Source: Lachnospiraceae bacterium
GTDB taxonomy: Bacteria > Bacillota > Clostridia > Lachnospirales > Lachnospiraceae
Length of the DNA stretch: 64,000 nucleotides
NCBI GenBank assembly: GCA_016287095.1
Contig: JAEEVK010000003.1
Span: 1-64,000 of the forward strand
Reading direction: 5' to 3'
In this document: positions 1 through 9,625 of the stretch, one piece after another
How positions within the stretch are numbered: the stretch's first letter is position 1
Layout of the letters: each line of letters begins with the position of its first letter
Program-made: the position numbers and the translations under genes
The notes under the pieces: generated by a model
Told to the model about the DNA's origin: nothing
Databases searched by the model: none
Seen by the model: only the letters and a program-made list of their open reading frames with translations

Positions 1-70
1 ACAATAATAGAAATGACAAAACCTACATTTGAAACAGGAAAAAAATAAAATGATCACGTAAATGTCAGGT

Positions 71-350
71 GTGACATCACATGACAAGGAACTGTTCCTT
101 GAAACTACCAAACAGACGATGACAAGAGAACATGGCATAGAGTGGACTGATATCGAAGAAACATTTAGGATGACATTAATACAATTTTGATAATGCTAAG
201 TTTGCCAAGATGGACCCTGGTGCGGATATTGATTCTGCCTATGCGAGGAAGTTTTTTAAGCGGTATAAGAAACATGAGAAGTAGAATGTGATCAACTATA
301 TGCTCTGGAGCACCTGGTTTGTTACAGAATCCGAGTATGCGGAGTTCTAG
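71..350 (+). pseudogene. Remnant of an unidentified gene, copy 1 (left flank of island)
   Basis: From a GTG at 71 the frame reads about 39 residues (ending RMTLIQF) and hits TGA. After that stop another frame reads DNAKFAKMDPGADIDSAYAR and stops again. The last part, in a further frame, reads YMLWSTWFVTESEYAEF before TAG at 348-350. These pieces look like one broken C-terminal coding region. Positions 192-350 have a clear second copy at 8718-8866 with the same final peptide pattern. I do not recognise the family. Confidence 0.55.
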
Positions 351-410
351 CATATAGCGGTCAGGTCTATAAAGAAACTAAATTTTGTCAGAAGTTTGAA
401 TAAACGGAGG

Positions 411-530
411 ATAAATACTTTCATAACCCAAGAAGCTATTAGAGAGTACTACAAAAAGGAATTAAAAGAATACCTTGAACGTGAGTTTGAAGATTATGTT
501 TATGGTGAATTGGCATATAAAATATCATAA
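411..530 (+). other. Small open frame with no standard start codon
   Basis: A GGAGG lies at 406-410. The frame directly after it (ATA first) codes a charged helical peptide ending YGELAYKIS before TAA at 528-530. There is no ATG, GTG or TTG near the beginning. It may be the tail of a decayed gene or a chance frame. It ends 52 bases before the start of the large nuclease-STAND gene. Confidence 0.2.
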
Positions 531-582
531 TATTAGGAAAATGTTGGAATTCTGAAATAATAAATATATACAGGTGGTCGAA

Positions 583-3500
583 ATGAAGTATACAGCAGAT
601 ACAAAACCAGGGATGGCTGATCCAAATTGGTATGAATGGTCTGTCGGTCAGAGTTATCTTGTAGATATGTTAAATCCGGATAATCATATTAAATATGTGG
701 AATTACAGGCAGATGTACAGTTGGGGCTGGATGATATAGTAATAACATATGATGATGAACGAACAAGGTTTATTCAAGTGAAGCATACACGAGTGGATGA
801 TACTTTGACTTTTGGAGATCTTGTTTCTGTTAAAAAATCCGAGAATGATACCACATTATACTGCTCGTTACTAGGTGAACTTGCTAGATCTTGGAATCTA
901 GAAAAGGATAAATACACCGATTCTGAAGTGTATATTTATACAAATAGAAAAGTAGGTATCAAAGCTTCGGCTGCAGGAAAAGGAAGAAAAATTAAAAGGC
1001 CTCCATTGAAAGACTTTTGGAGTGAGTTACAAGAGAAAACCAAACAAGCTGATAGTTTTTCTGATTTGGATTTTCCTCAGAATGAAGAAGCTTGGAAGGA
1101 ATGGTGTGAACAACTTGCCTATATAGAAAAGGATGATGACAAATTACTGTTTCTAAAAAAACTTCACATTGAAACTGATAAGGAAAGCTTAGAAGCATTG
1201 GTTGATTCAATAAAGCATAAACTACAAGTTTTATTTACTGTTTCTGTGGAGGCTTCGGATTTTTTACTCGGAAAATTGGACCATGCGCTCCGTGAGTGGA
1301 CTACATCTCGGCGAAGAAATGCGAAAATATCTAAGGAAAATGTGTATTCCGCATTATCTGTTGCAGAAGAAACTATTTCATATAATCATGACCTTATACC
1401 GGTATCTCCGTTTTTTACTAGTAGACAGGAGCTGGTGTCACGTTTAGAAGAGGACTTGTTTAACAGTGAAGCCAAAATCTTTTTTTTGTCTGGCGTCCCG
1501 GGGACGGGGAAAACGAATATAATAAGTCACTTGTGTAGTAAAAAGGATAGTATAATCGATATTCGTTACTATGCATATGAACCAATCGATCCAACTAAAG
1601 AATACCTGCCATTAGATGTCTCAGATAGAGTAAAAAAAGAGGTGTTTTGGGATACGTTATTAAATCAAACGAGAGAGCTTCTGGAAGGACATTTATATCA
1701 GTATAAGGTTCCTGTGTCGAATGCCTTTTTAACATTGGAGGGGAAGAAAAACGAATTTATAAGAATCGCATCAGAATATGCAAGAGATAGAAAACGTATA
1801 TTTATTATTGCAATAGACGGATTGGATCATGCTGCTAGAGCAGGTGTGATAGAAGATACTTTCTTGCAGACGCTGCCCCACCCAGAGAATCTTCCGGATA
1901 ATGTGAAAGTAATAATTGCTGGACAGCCTAAGGAAGATTATTTGGATTATCCAGACTGGTTATATCAGGCTTCAGATATTGTCAAAGAGTATATTGTACC
2001 GGATATTCAGTCTAGTGATATTAAAAATTTAGTTGAAGAAAAGTGCAGGAATTTTGACGCATCTAATAGGAGAATTGTATCTGATATTATTTGCAGATAT
2101 GCAGGTGGCAATACTTTGGCTGCTATTTTTGCTGTACATGAAGCTTTGAACAGTCAGAATCCTTCGTTATTTGAAGAAAAACTCAAAGCTCGGAAATTAG
2201 GTGGTAATATTCAAGAATACTATCATTATATATGGGAAACTGTTAAACGAAAAATGCAAGTTCAATTTGTGGATTATAAGATGGCTGGGGTGTTTGCGTT
2301 TTTTAATGAACCAATAAGTGCAAGTAAACTAAGTATGATTTTTAAGGAAGAAGGGATTAGTGTTTCATCTTGGAATAATATTCTTAAAGCATTAAGACCA
2401 TTATTGACGGAAAACAACGGATTTTATACGATTTTACACAATGATGTCCGCGTGTATTTATCTGGAATAATAGGCAGAGATCAAGATCATGTAAAGGAAG
2501 TATATTCTGGACTTGCTGATTATTATATTTCTCAAGATGAAAAATCGATTGGTTATTATCGGGATGTTATTAGGTTTTTGATTTCTGCAAACAGGCTTAA
2601 TGAATTTGCGTTAGTTTATACCCCAGAATATATTATAAATGCATATGTTAAGGGTGTTGATTTATCAGAACTTGCAAATATATCGAATGAAATAATGCAA
2701 AACGTCATTAATGCTGAGAAACTCGATTGGGATAGTCTCCGTAGTTTGGCTCTTGGTTATCTTACGATTGAACAGATACAAAAATGCACATATGAAATAG
2801 AGGATGTTTCGTTTCGTAATGTTAGTAAGTCGATAAGTGTCCATCCATATGAATGTAATTATTTATCTGCCGATAAATGGAGTACAAAGATCGTTTCAGA
2901 AGTACTTCAATTAACTAAAGATTTATTTGACGCGGGGGAAGTTTATCGCGGAAAAACTCTTTTCATGGGTTGGTTTGGAGATGTTAGGCTCTCGGATTTT
3001 CAGAAATTATCGAAAGATGAAGATTATTATAGTTTGGGCGCTGACAGAAACATACCGATACTTTTGGGCAAAGCATGCGTAAATTCGACGTTCTTTAGAC
3101 TTTTTGAAAATGCGTCCACTTATGATGAAGATAGCTTTTTGCTTGATGTTATAGAAAAAGTTGAAGAGGAAATATTAGATAAGTTACATTCAGATTCTCT
3201 ATCCAAAGCACTACGTTCTTTGGATATATTACTGATCGATCCGCTGATTGGTGGTATAAAGAATATGCTTGAGTACAATCGTTATGAAGATTTGGCGATT
3301 ATTAGAAACACCTTACAAGAAAGAAATACGAAGAACCCCATTAGTTTAATGATGCTATCCTTTTTGAAAATTATTACAGAAGAAGCAGATTGGGAGATCT
3401 CACAAGATGAGATTCTTTGGAAGAAAATTGAATCTGTAAAAATGCCAGATGACAATATAGAAAATCTAATGTCATACTATAGTATGTATGGAATAGTTTC

Positions 3501-6453
3501 GGCATATTTGCAGAATAAGAGCAGATCAGTTGTTGCACAGGAAATTACTGATTTATACATTGGTACACATAAGCATCAGAGTTCAAAGTATTTTTTATTA
3601 TATTTTAATGCTGTTGCATTTCTTGGAAAATGGATAAAGGCAAAAAATGAAAAACAAGGGTTGTCGGAATCAATTAATGATCTTAAGCAGATAATTGAGA
3701 ATTTATATTGTAAGCAATGGAACTTGAATGAAATAGATTATGAAAGTGTTAGCCTCAGAGCACATATATTAAAGGCTTATATAATGCTTTCAGAAGATGG
3801 CAATGCCCAAATTCAGACTTCTATAAGAGAATCCTTGGAAAGAGTTTTTAAGAAAAATCCAGTAAACCAACTGTTGGATCCTGGCATGTATTATTATCGG
3901 GGCAGACCAGAAAGAATGCAGCAATGGATTGATGAATGGTTAGCAGAAGGAGGAAAAACGTGGTCGGAAGCAATTGGCGACAGAAATAGCATAGTAAAGA
4001 AATTTGTAGAGATAAAGGAAAAATATGATAAGAATAATGTCTTAAATCTACGTGGGGCAGTTGATAGGATACAATGGTCTGTTATAGGATTTGTATCTCA
4101 TAAAGAGTATTGTGTGGATTTTTTGTTAAATTGGTATAATAATCTTGTAGATCGATTTCCGGAGTATATCCCCAAATATGGAATAGAAGTAAAAGAAATA
4201 TCCGACATGATAGAAGTGCTTGGAGACAACAGGATGGAATATAGTTTGAATAGTAAAATCTATTCTGACTGGGGAAGCATGGGCGATTCAAACATTCGGG
4301 AGATATTACAAGATAGAAGATTATTTGCACAGTGTATATCTCAACCATCATATATTGTTGACATTTTGATTGGATACTTGAAAAAAGATGGGCTTGACAG
4401 GCAGCAGCTTCTTATGGCATGGTCAGCAGGGATAGGTTTTCTTGATTGGCGAAATGAAGATGATCATGGTACTATTTCTGCGTTGCAGCGTGCAATTGAA
4501 GTTGCTTCGGTAAAAAATGTAATTGTTGATATCAAACAGGATTTAACTAGGCTTGGGCCTGCATATATTGATTTATCGGGAGATCCGGTGAAGTATATTA
4601 TTCCAGAGAGGTGGTGCGATAAAGGCTACAAAAGTAGTGAAATTGACAATCCAGAAGAGCTGCTATTCAAATATACGAATAATACCATTTCTTCGCTCAA
4701 TCATTCAGATGTGACAAAAGCTTTAAGAACGCTTTATTCAGTTGGAAAACTAAGTGAAGAAATAATTGACCAAGTACTTGATTATGAACTGAGTAGCGAT
4801 AATTATGGTATTAGATGGAATAGTGTACTTGAGTTTTTATTTGAAGTAGCAAATGATAAAACTGCTGATGAATATATAAGGCGGTATATCTGTTCATCTA
4901 TGGAAAAGAATAGATTTTATCCAGAGCAAGATTTGCCTGCTATTATTGGTTGGAGACTAAAAAATAAAAAAGAAGAATATATTGAGGGGGGCTTGATATC
5001 ATTAATTGACACTTTTAAATGCTGGATTACTGCATCAGATCATATTAGCGTACCTGATTTGGAAGATGGTTTTGACTATTCTAAATATGTTAATTTTGGA
5101 AAGAACGATGTTTTTGTTTGTTTAACACAAATTCTGTTATTAGTACTTATATCTGATGATGCTGATGCTGCGCGAGTTGCACTAGGCGGAATTGCTGCGC
5201 TATTAAGAACTAATATAGATTATATTTCCCTAATTGAGGGTTATTGGAATCGGTTACATTATCGTGCAAAAGAGTGGGTTCTTATGGTATACGAATTTGT
5301 TTATTCGCTGTGCCCAGAACATCAAAAGAAGATATACGCCTGCTTGGTGAACCACTCAACAGATGACGATTTCAATGCTGCATTGTATTCAAAATTACTC
5401 TGCGAGAATGCTAATCCGGAATTTGATAAACAATATTCTATAGAGAAAAAAACATATTTTTCATTAATTCCTTCCGTGGGGCAAAAAAGACTAATAAAAA
5501 CACAAAAGAAAGGTCCTTGGATTAATGGAACCGAATGTGTTTTAGAGCAATTATCATTACTGGAAAATCGTATACACTTTGAATTGGAGGATATAGAAAG
5601 AAGAACTGCTGATTATACCGGTATAATGACAGACGAGGTCAGTTTAGTACCTATTTATAGACAAAAAGCTGGCGGATGCAAAGTTGTGTGTGAAAAAGTT
5701 AATATGGCTTACTATCGCGTCCTATACAAGGATTGGTATGAAGGGCGTTGGAGAGGTGTAGAAGCAGAACTTGCTAGAGTTATTCTTTCTGCATCTGAAC
5801 CATTTACATTATTGTTATCTCCATATAGGTGGAAATGGAATGAAGGAAAATTGTTCGATAAATTGAATGACATGATTTCAGCTTCTGAAAAAGAAAGAAG
5901 TAGTAACATTGATAGGATATTGGAAACAGGTATTAGTTCTGATGAAGTGGTATTGGCTGGTTCTATCGAAGATTACACATATAGCCAGAGGTTGTTCGGT
6001 TTTCTTTTGGGATATTTAGATGTACCCAATATTTCTGAGCAATATGCTTTGTCGAGAGTCGAAAGAAATGCACGTATTTTCCTGAAGAAAAGAAATGACT
6101 ATGTTGAAGAACAAATTCCCAGCCTTACTATTCACCAAAATGGAATTGAAAGTTTTAAACAAAGTAACATCATGTGCGGATTTAGAAAATCAATACTTTC
6201 AATATTTAAGTGGAAAACTAAAATCTGTATAGAGGGAATAGAACTAGTGAATTCTAATGATAAAATTGTGGGAAGATTAGAATGTTTTTATGCCTTTAGA
6301 ACAGATATGGGAAATAAATACCCTTCAAATCAGCCATATATACAAAGATGGATTGTAAAGAAAAAAACATTACAAGAAGCGGTAGAAGCTTCGGGATGTC
6401 CTTTCAAAATAAAATGCGGAGTAGGTAGTGTTATAACAGGATCTGAATACTAA
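583..6453 (+). CDS. Avs-like STAND NTPase with N-terminal Cap4/DUF4297-type nuclease domain
   Basis: About 1956 residues. I start at ATG 583 because AGGTGG at 572-577 is spaced 5 bases from it; a GTG at 574 lies inside that site. The N-terminus (about 15-130) has LDDIVI followed by FIQVKHT (QVK at 65-67), matching the PD-(D/E)xK core of Cap4/DUF4297 dsDNA endonucleases. A P-loop GVPGTGKT sits at 304-311 and a Walker B-like IFIIAIDGLDH at about 406-416 (Asp412), as in STAND/NACHT-type ATPases. The remaining 1300 or so residues are helical and repeat-like with no known motif, the usual place of the ligand-sensing region. This order (nuclease, STAND ATPase, large sensor) is that of Avs antiphage proteins, which cleave DNA after recognising conserved phage proteins. 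No CD-NTase gene is nearby, so CBASS is unlikely. Base use is more AT-rich than the housekeeping genes downstream, consistent with transfer. The family is well supported; the phage target is unknown. Confidence 0.75.
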   Translation: MKYTADTKPGMADPNWYEWSVGQSYLVDMLNPDNHIKYVELQADVQLGLDDIVITYDDERTRFIQVKHTRVDDTLTFGDLVSVKKSENDTTLYCSLLGELARSWNLEKDKYTDSEVYIYTNRKVGIKASAAGKGRKIKRPPLKDFWSELQEKTKQADSFSDLDFPQNEEAWKEWCEQLAYIEKDDDKLLFLKKLHIETDKESLEALVDSIKHKLQVLFTVSVEASDFLLGKLDHALREWTTSRRRNAKISKENVYSALSVAEETISYNHDLIPVSPFFTSRQELVSRLEEDLFNSEAKIFFLSGVPGTGKTNIISHLCSKKDSIIDIRYYAYEPIDPTKEYLPLDVSDRVKKEVFWDTLLNQTRELLEGHLYQYKVPVSNAFLTLEGKKNEFIRIASEYARDRKRIFIIAIDGLDHAARAGVIEDTFLQTLPHPENLPDNVKVIIAGQPKEDYLDYPDWLYQASDIVKEYIVPDIQSSDIKNLVEEKCRNFDASNRRIVSDIICRYAGGNTLAAIFAVHEALNSQNPSLFEEKLKARKLGGNIQEYYHYIWETVKRKMQVQFVDYKMAGVFAFFNEPISASKLSMIFKEEGISVSSWNNILKALRPLLTENNGFYTILHNDVRVYLSGIIGRDQDHVKEVYSGLADYYISQDEKSIGYYRDVIRFLISANRLNEFALVYTPEYIINAYVKGVDLSELANISNEIMQNVINAEKLDWDSLRSLALGYLTIEQIQKCTYEIEDVSFRNVSKSISVHPYECNYLSADKWSTKIVSEVLQLTKDLFDAGEVYRGKTLFMGWFGDVRLSDFQKLSKDEDYYSLGADRNIPILLGKACVNSTFFRLFENASTYDEDSFLLDVIEKVEEEILDKLHSDSLSKALRSLDILLIDPLIGGIKNMLEYNRYEDLAIIRNTLQERNTKNPISLMMLSFLKIITEEADWEISQDEILWKKIESVKMPDDNIENLMSYYSMYGIVSAYLQNKSRSVVAQEITDLYIGTHKHQSSKYFLLYFNAVAFLGKWIKAKNEKQGLSESINDLKQIIENLYCKQWNLNEIDYESVSLRAHILKAYIMLSEDGNAQIQTSIRESLERVFKKNPVNQLLDPGMYYYRGRPERMQQWIDEWLAEGGKTWSEAIGDRNSIVKKFVEIKEKYDKNNVLNLRGAVDRIQWSVIGFVSHKEYCVDFLLNWYNNLVDRFPEYIPKYGIEVKEISDMIEVLGDNRMEYSLNSKIYSDWGSMGDSNIREILQDRRLFAQCISQPSYIVDILIGYLKKDGLDRQQLLMAWSAGIGFLDWRNEDDHGTISALQRAIEVASVKNVIVDIKQDLTRLGPAYIDLSGDPVKYIIPERWCDKGYKSSEIDNPEELLFKYTNNTISSLNHSDVTKALRTLYSVGKLSEEIIDQVLDYELSSDNYGIRWNSVLEFLFEVANDKTADEYIRRYICSSMEKNRFYPEQDLPAIIGWRLKNKKEEYIEGGLISLIDTFKCWITASDHISVPDLEDGFDYSKYVNFGKNDVFVCLTQILLLVLISDDADAARVALGGIAALLRTNIDYISLIEGYWNRLHYRAKEWVLMVYEFVYSLCPEHQKKIYACLVNHSTDDDFNAALYSKLLCENANPEFDKQYSIEKKTYFSLIPSVGQKRLIKTQKKGPWINGTECVLEQLSLLENRIHFELEDIERRTADYTGIMTDEVSLVPIYRQKAGGCKVVCEKVNMAYYRVLYKDWYEGRWRGVEAELARVILSASEPFTLLLSPYRWKWNEGKLFDKLNDMISASEKERSSNIDRILETGISSDEVVLAGSIEDYTYSQRLFGFLLGYLDVPNISEQYALSRVERNARIFLKKRNDYVEEQIPSLTIHQNGIESFKQSNIMCGFRKSILSIFKWKTKICIEGIELVNSNDKIVGRLECFYAFRTDMGNKYPSNQPYIQRWIVKKKTLQEAVEASGCPFKIKCGVGSVITGSEY

Positions 6454-6475
6454 ATCGGAATGATTATAATCCTTC

Positions 6476-6530
6476 CATGAGCTATATATTCCAATCATGA
6501 GCGATTAGATGATTTCCATGAACGATATCT
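6476..6530. repeat. Three degenerate CATGARC-type repeats spaced about 20 bp
   Basis: CATGAGCTATA (6476), CATGAGCGATT (6496) and CATGAACGATA (6517) follow the stop of the STAND gene at 20 and 21 bp steps. They may be protein-binding iterons or chance. No gene is visible between 6454 and 6604. Confidence 0.25.
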
Positions 6531-6604
6531 GTGTGGATATCAATCATCGGTTCCACACATTGGTGTCACCCCCCATGAATGTCGTAGATTTCCCGTAAGG
6601 TGGA

Positions 6605-6752
6605 ATTTGTCGACGAACTTGGTAATGGGATGCGGAACAGGTTTAGTTTTACAAAACTTTATTCTAGTGCAACTCCGATATTTACAGAAGATGTAGATTT
6701 TTTCAGAATAATATCCCACTGAGTGAAGCTGCGACGGTGAGTGCTGGAGCAG
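6605..6752 (+). pseudogene. C-terminal fragment of a second AlbA_2/HATPase gene
   Basis: This stretch aligns with 8190-8340 of the intact downstream gene: it keeps DELGNGMRN, then the blocks coding LYS, PTFTEDG-like and LSEAATVSAG, but with indels and an in-frame stop (TGA at 6720-6722). Both ends are missing. It is the decayed end of a paralogue that once lay between the STAND gene and the present AlbA_2 gene. Confidence 0.7.
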
Positions 6753-6984
6753 TATTGCCAAGATGCTATAATACTCAAAGGACATGGAGGCTTTAGGCAT
6801 GGGGTTTATGTGTATTCATTCTGATACATTAAGGCGTGTGAGAAGTATAAGTTTATACACCAAGAATACGTAAAATAGTAAATATGGACATATTAACTGT
6901 TGGTATTTGACATTTGAAATTTGAAATAGTATATTATATAAAAGGGATAAAAAAGTATAGACTTGAAGGATAGAGGAGATATGT

Positions 6985-8613
6985 ATGGCGATAGATGTAG
7001 ATAAGTCTCTTCCTGAGTCAGACATTTGCGAATGGAAATGGTCTTGGCGAGATGAATATATGAAATGGATGTCTGCGTTTGCCTACACAGCCGGAGGCAC
7101 TTTGCATATTGGCGTGAACGATGACGGATATGTGGTTGGACTGAAGGATTATCGGAAACTATTGGAGGACCTTCCTAATAAATTTCGCGATAAACTACAT
7201 ATCACACCATTTGTAAGACTGCGCCATGTTGATACTCTTGGGGCAAACATCCGATACAATACGGTTCCTGAGAGCATCGCATCAAAACAGATCAATAGGT
7301 ATTCATGCGGCATTTTTAATCCGCAAAATAATAAGCAAAAGAATCTTTTGGAAAAGTGGAAAGCAGAGAATCCTGTATGTCAGGATGAAGATGGGAGATA
7401 CTATTATCTTGAGATAGAAGTTGAGCATCACACGACGCTTGTGACATATAACGGAGTTCAGTATACTCGTTCCGGATCAACACTTCAGATGATTGAAGGA
7501 TCCGAACTGGAGGAAGCAGCATTGCGACTTTCGGATACAAGGCAGAATAGTTATTTTGTAAACAAGGTCTATCCGGCATTTAAGGTTTCAGACCTCAGAC
7601 AGGATTTGATTAATCGTGCCAGAGATTTGGCGGTGGCAAAAAAGACTGATCATGAGTGGAAAGGAATGGATAACGAAGGAATTCTTCGTTCATGTGGTCT
7701 GATTTTGACAGATGAAACAACGGGTAAAGAAGGAATTACTCTTGCAGCAATTCTCCTTTTTGGCACGGATAACATGATAAAGTCTGTATGTTTCCAGCAC
7801 AGGACAGATGCAATTGTTAGAATTATAGATGTAGATCGGTTCGATGACCGTGACGTGATAACTACAAACTTGGTAGATTCTTATGATCGCTTGATGTCAT
7901 TTGGAAAGAGACATCTCAACGATAGATTCGTTCTTAATGAAACTGAAGAGTCAAAGGGACTTGAAAATGTTCAAAATGTAAGTGCCAGAGATAAGATATT
8001 GCGTGAGATTGTCGGAAATATACTAATGCACCGGGACTTCAGTTCCGGACATGTTGCCAGAATGGTTATTGAGAAGGATCAGATTGAGATAGTTAATGCA
8101 AATCGTCCACATGGTCATGGAAATTTGGATTTGCAAAAGTTTAGTCCATATCAGAAGAATCCGGCAATATCACAGGTTTTCCGTGAGATGGGGCTTGCCG
8201 ACGAACTTGGTAGTGGAATGCGGAACAGTTATAAGTTCACAAAACTTTATTCTGGTGGGACTCCGACATTTACAGAAGATGGCGATTTATTCCGGATTAT
8301 CATTCCACTTAGTGAAGCTGCTACTGTTAGTGCGGGACCGAAAAAGAAAGAACAGAAAAAGAAAGTAAAAACCATTGCAGAAAATGGAACTGTCATAAAT
8401 CTTTCACAGAGTGACATTATAAGAATTATCAATTTCTGTGGAGAACCAAAAACAAAAACTGAGATTATGGAATTTGTTGAAGCTAAATCGGCAGAATATT
8501 TTAGAAAAACAATTCTGAAACCTTTGGTAGATGCGAAATACCTGCTGATGACTGAGCCATCTAGAAGCTCAAAACAGAGGTATATTGGTTTTAATCAGAG
8601 GACTTCCAACTGA
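6985..8613 (+). CDS. AlbA_2-domain / HATPase_c_4 putative regulator
   Basis: 542 residues from ATG 6985, preceded by GAGGAGAT. Residues 11-52 carry the AlbA_2 (Schlafen AlbA_2, PF04326) pattern: acidic-rich start, EWKWSW, then AFAYTAGGTLHIGVNDDG and VVGL. About 325-445 is the RecG-like C-terminal ATP-binding fold (HATPase_c_4) with REIVGNILMHRDFSSG (Asn345) and GLADELGSGMRN. The C-terminus (about 465-535) resembles a winged helix. Proteins of this layout are annotated as ATP-binding transcriptional regulators and are frequent in defence islands. It follows the Avs-like gene on the same strand, 531 bases apart, so it probably has its own promoter. Its direct role, whether regulator or effector partner, is not shown by the sequence. 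Confidence 0.75.
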   Translation: MAIDVDKSLPESDICEWKWSWRDEYMKWMSAFAYTAGGTLHIGVNDDGYVVGLKDYRKLLEDLPNKFRDKLHITPFVRLRHVDTLGANIRYNTVPESIASKQINRYSCGIFNPQNNKQKNLLEKWKAENPVCQDEDGRYYYLEIEVEHHTTLVTYNGVQYTRSGSTLQMIEGSELEEAALRLSDTRQNSYFVNKVYPAFKVSDLRQDLINRARDLAVAKKTDHEWKGMDNEGILRSCGLILTDETTGKEGITLAAILLFGTDNMIKSVCFQHRTDAIVRIIDVDRFDDRDVITTNLVDSYDRLMSFGKRHLNDRFVLNETEESKGLENVQNVSARDKILREIVGNILMHRDFSSGHVARMVIEKDQIEIVNANRPHGHGNLDLQKFSPYQKNPAISQVFREMGLADELGSGMRNSYKFTKLYSGGTPTFTEDGDLFRIIIPLSEAATVSAGPKKKEQKKKVKTIAENGTVINLSQSDIIRIINFCGEPKTKTEIMEFVEAKSAEYFRKTILKPLVDAKYLLMTEPSRSSKQRYIGFNQRTSN

Positions 8614-8671
8614 GGACTTCCAACAAATATAACAATAAAAAGTAGGAAGTCGAGCAAAAAAGTTGGAAGTC
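8597..8671. repeat. Tandem 14-bp repeat plus inverted copy at gene end
   Basis: AGAGGACTTCCAAC and TGAGGACTTCCAAC are back to back (8597-8624), the first forming the last codons of the AlbA_2 gene. GTTGGAAGTC, the reverse complement of the core, is at 8662-8671, and a partial copy TAGGAAGTCG is at 8643. RNA could fold GACTTCCAAC onto GTTGGAAGTC, but no T run follows. Confidence 0.5.
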
Positions 8672-8717
8672 AGTGTGACCATCGTGCATACTGATTAGTC
8701 TACATGAACAATTAACA

Positions 8718-8866
8718 GATGCTAAGTTTGCCAAGATTGATCATGATGTTGCTTATGCGAGAACGTATTTTTTTGAGTGGAATAAAAAAATTAGAAGTCA
8801 ATTTTGGTTGATTATATGCTTGGGAGCACTTGGTTTGTTACAAAATCGGAGTATGTGGAGTTCTAA
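8718..8866 (+). pseudogene. Remnant of the same unidentified gene, copy 2 (right flank of island)
   Basis: Reads LTDAKFAKIDHDVAYAR, then after frame loss VDYMLGSTWFVTKSEYVEF before TAA. It matches 192-350 over its whole length with substitutions and small indels, so the island from about 351 to 8717 lies between direct copies of one gene tail. Confidence 0.55.
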
Positions 8867-8880
8867 CATAACAAAGCAAG

Positions 8881-8915
8881 AAGGGGTGTTTCCACATTTG
8901 TAGGAACATCCCTTT
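8881..8915 (+). terminator. Weak hairpin after island
   Basis: GGGGTGTTTCC and GGAACATCCC pair around a short loop, followed by TTTG rather than a long T run. It separates the gene debris from the nitroreductase gene. The rest of 8916-9006 shows nothing. Confidence 0.35.
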
Positions 8916-9006
8916 GCAACTACTTGTCATGATTATGGTTTATAGTTTTCTCCGGTGTATTTGATGAGGAGTACAGCAATCGTGTTCGTTTTTGCAATAT
9001 TGTACA

Positions 9007-9034
9007 TTGTAAACTAGAATACTTGGGATATAAT
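9007..9034 (+). promoter_or_regulatory. Promoter of nitroreductase gene
   Basis: TTGTAA (9007-9012), 16-base spacer, TATAAT (9029-9034), about 40 bases upstream of the start codon. Confidence 0.5.
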
Positions 9035-9073
9035 AGATTTAGTATATTGTTAGGCGAAAAGGAGATCTTTGTT

Positions 9074-9607
9074 ATGAGTACAGTATTTGATGCCATCAAG
9101 AGCAGGAGTTCAACAAGGGGTTACACAGATGAGAAGCTGACAGAGGATGAGATAAAGAAGATTGTTCTCGCCGGTTTACACGCTCCTACAGCTACAAACA
9201 GACAGGAAATAAGATTTTCTGTTGTAAATGGGGATAATCCGGTCCTTAAAGAGCTAGATGAGGAAAAGAACAAGTCTTTTGGAAACGGCAGACCCGGAGC
9301 AGTTAATTTCTACTATGGTGCACCTACTTTGTTTATCCTCAGTGCTGAAGAGGGCTTTAAATGGAGCAGGCTTGATGCCGGTATCGCAGTCCAGAATATG
9401 GCTTTGGAGGCTGAAGAACTGGGACTCGGTAGTGTTATCATAGGCTGTATTGAAGGTGCTATGTGGGGAGAAAAGAGAGCATACTTTGATAAAGCATTTA
9501 AAATCCCCGAAGGGTATAAGTTTGAAATAGCGCTTGCTGTAGGCCATAAGGGTACCAGCAAGGAGCCTCATACATTTGACGAAAGTGAACTTGTAGAGTA
9601 CGTTTAA
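9074..9607 (+). CDS. Nitroreductase family protein
   Basis: 177 residues from ATG 9074 with AAAAGGAG just upstream. The N-terminus FDAIKSRSSTRGYTDEKLTE and the following APTATNRQ are the FMN-binding signature of the nitroreductase (NfsA/FrxA-like) fold. The late GLGSVIIGCIEG and LAVGHKG are also family features. These flavoproteins reduce nitro compounds, quinones or other small substrates with NAD(P)H; the substrate here cannot be told. It is a single-gene unit with its own promoter. Confidence 0.85.
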   Translation: MSTVFDAIKSRSSTRGYTDEKLTEDEIKKIVLAGLHAPTATNRQEIRFSVVNGDNPVLKELDEEKNKSFGNGRPGAVNFYYGAPTLFILSAEEGFKWSRLDAGIAVQNMALEAEELGLGSVIIGCIEGAMWGEKRAYFDKAFKIPEGYKFEIALAVGHKGTSKEPHTFDESELVEYV

Positions 9608-9625
9608 TGAAATTTTAAGAAATTC

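Noticed and set aside
6540..6800. 86-codon minus-strand open frame
   Set aside because: It is antisense to the decayed AlbA_2 fragment and has no ribosome site.
583..8613. CBASS operon
   Set aside because: The nuclease is Cap4-like, but there is no CD-NTase gene nearby; the cyclase at 56962 is class III, far away, and membrane-bound.
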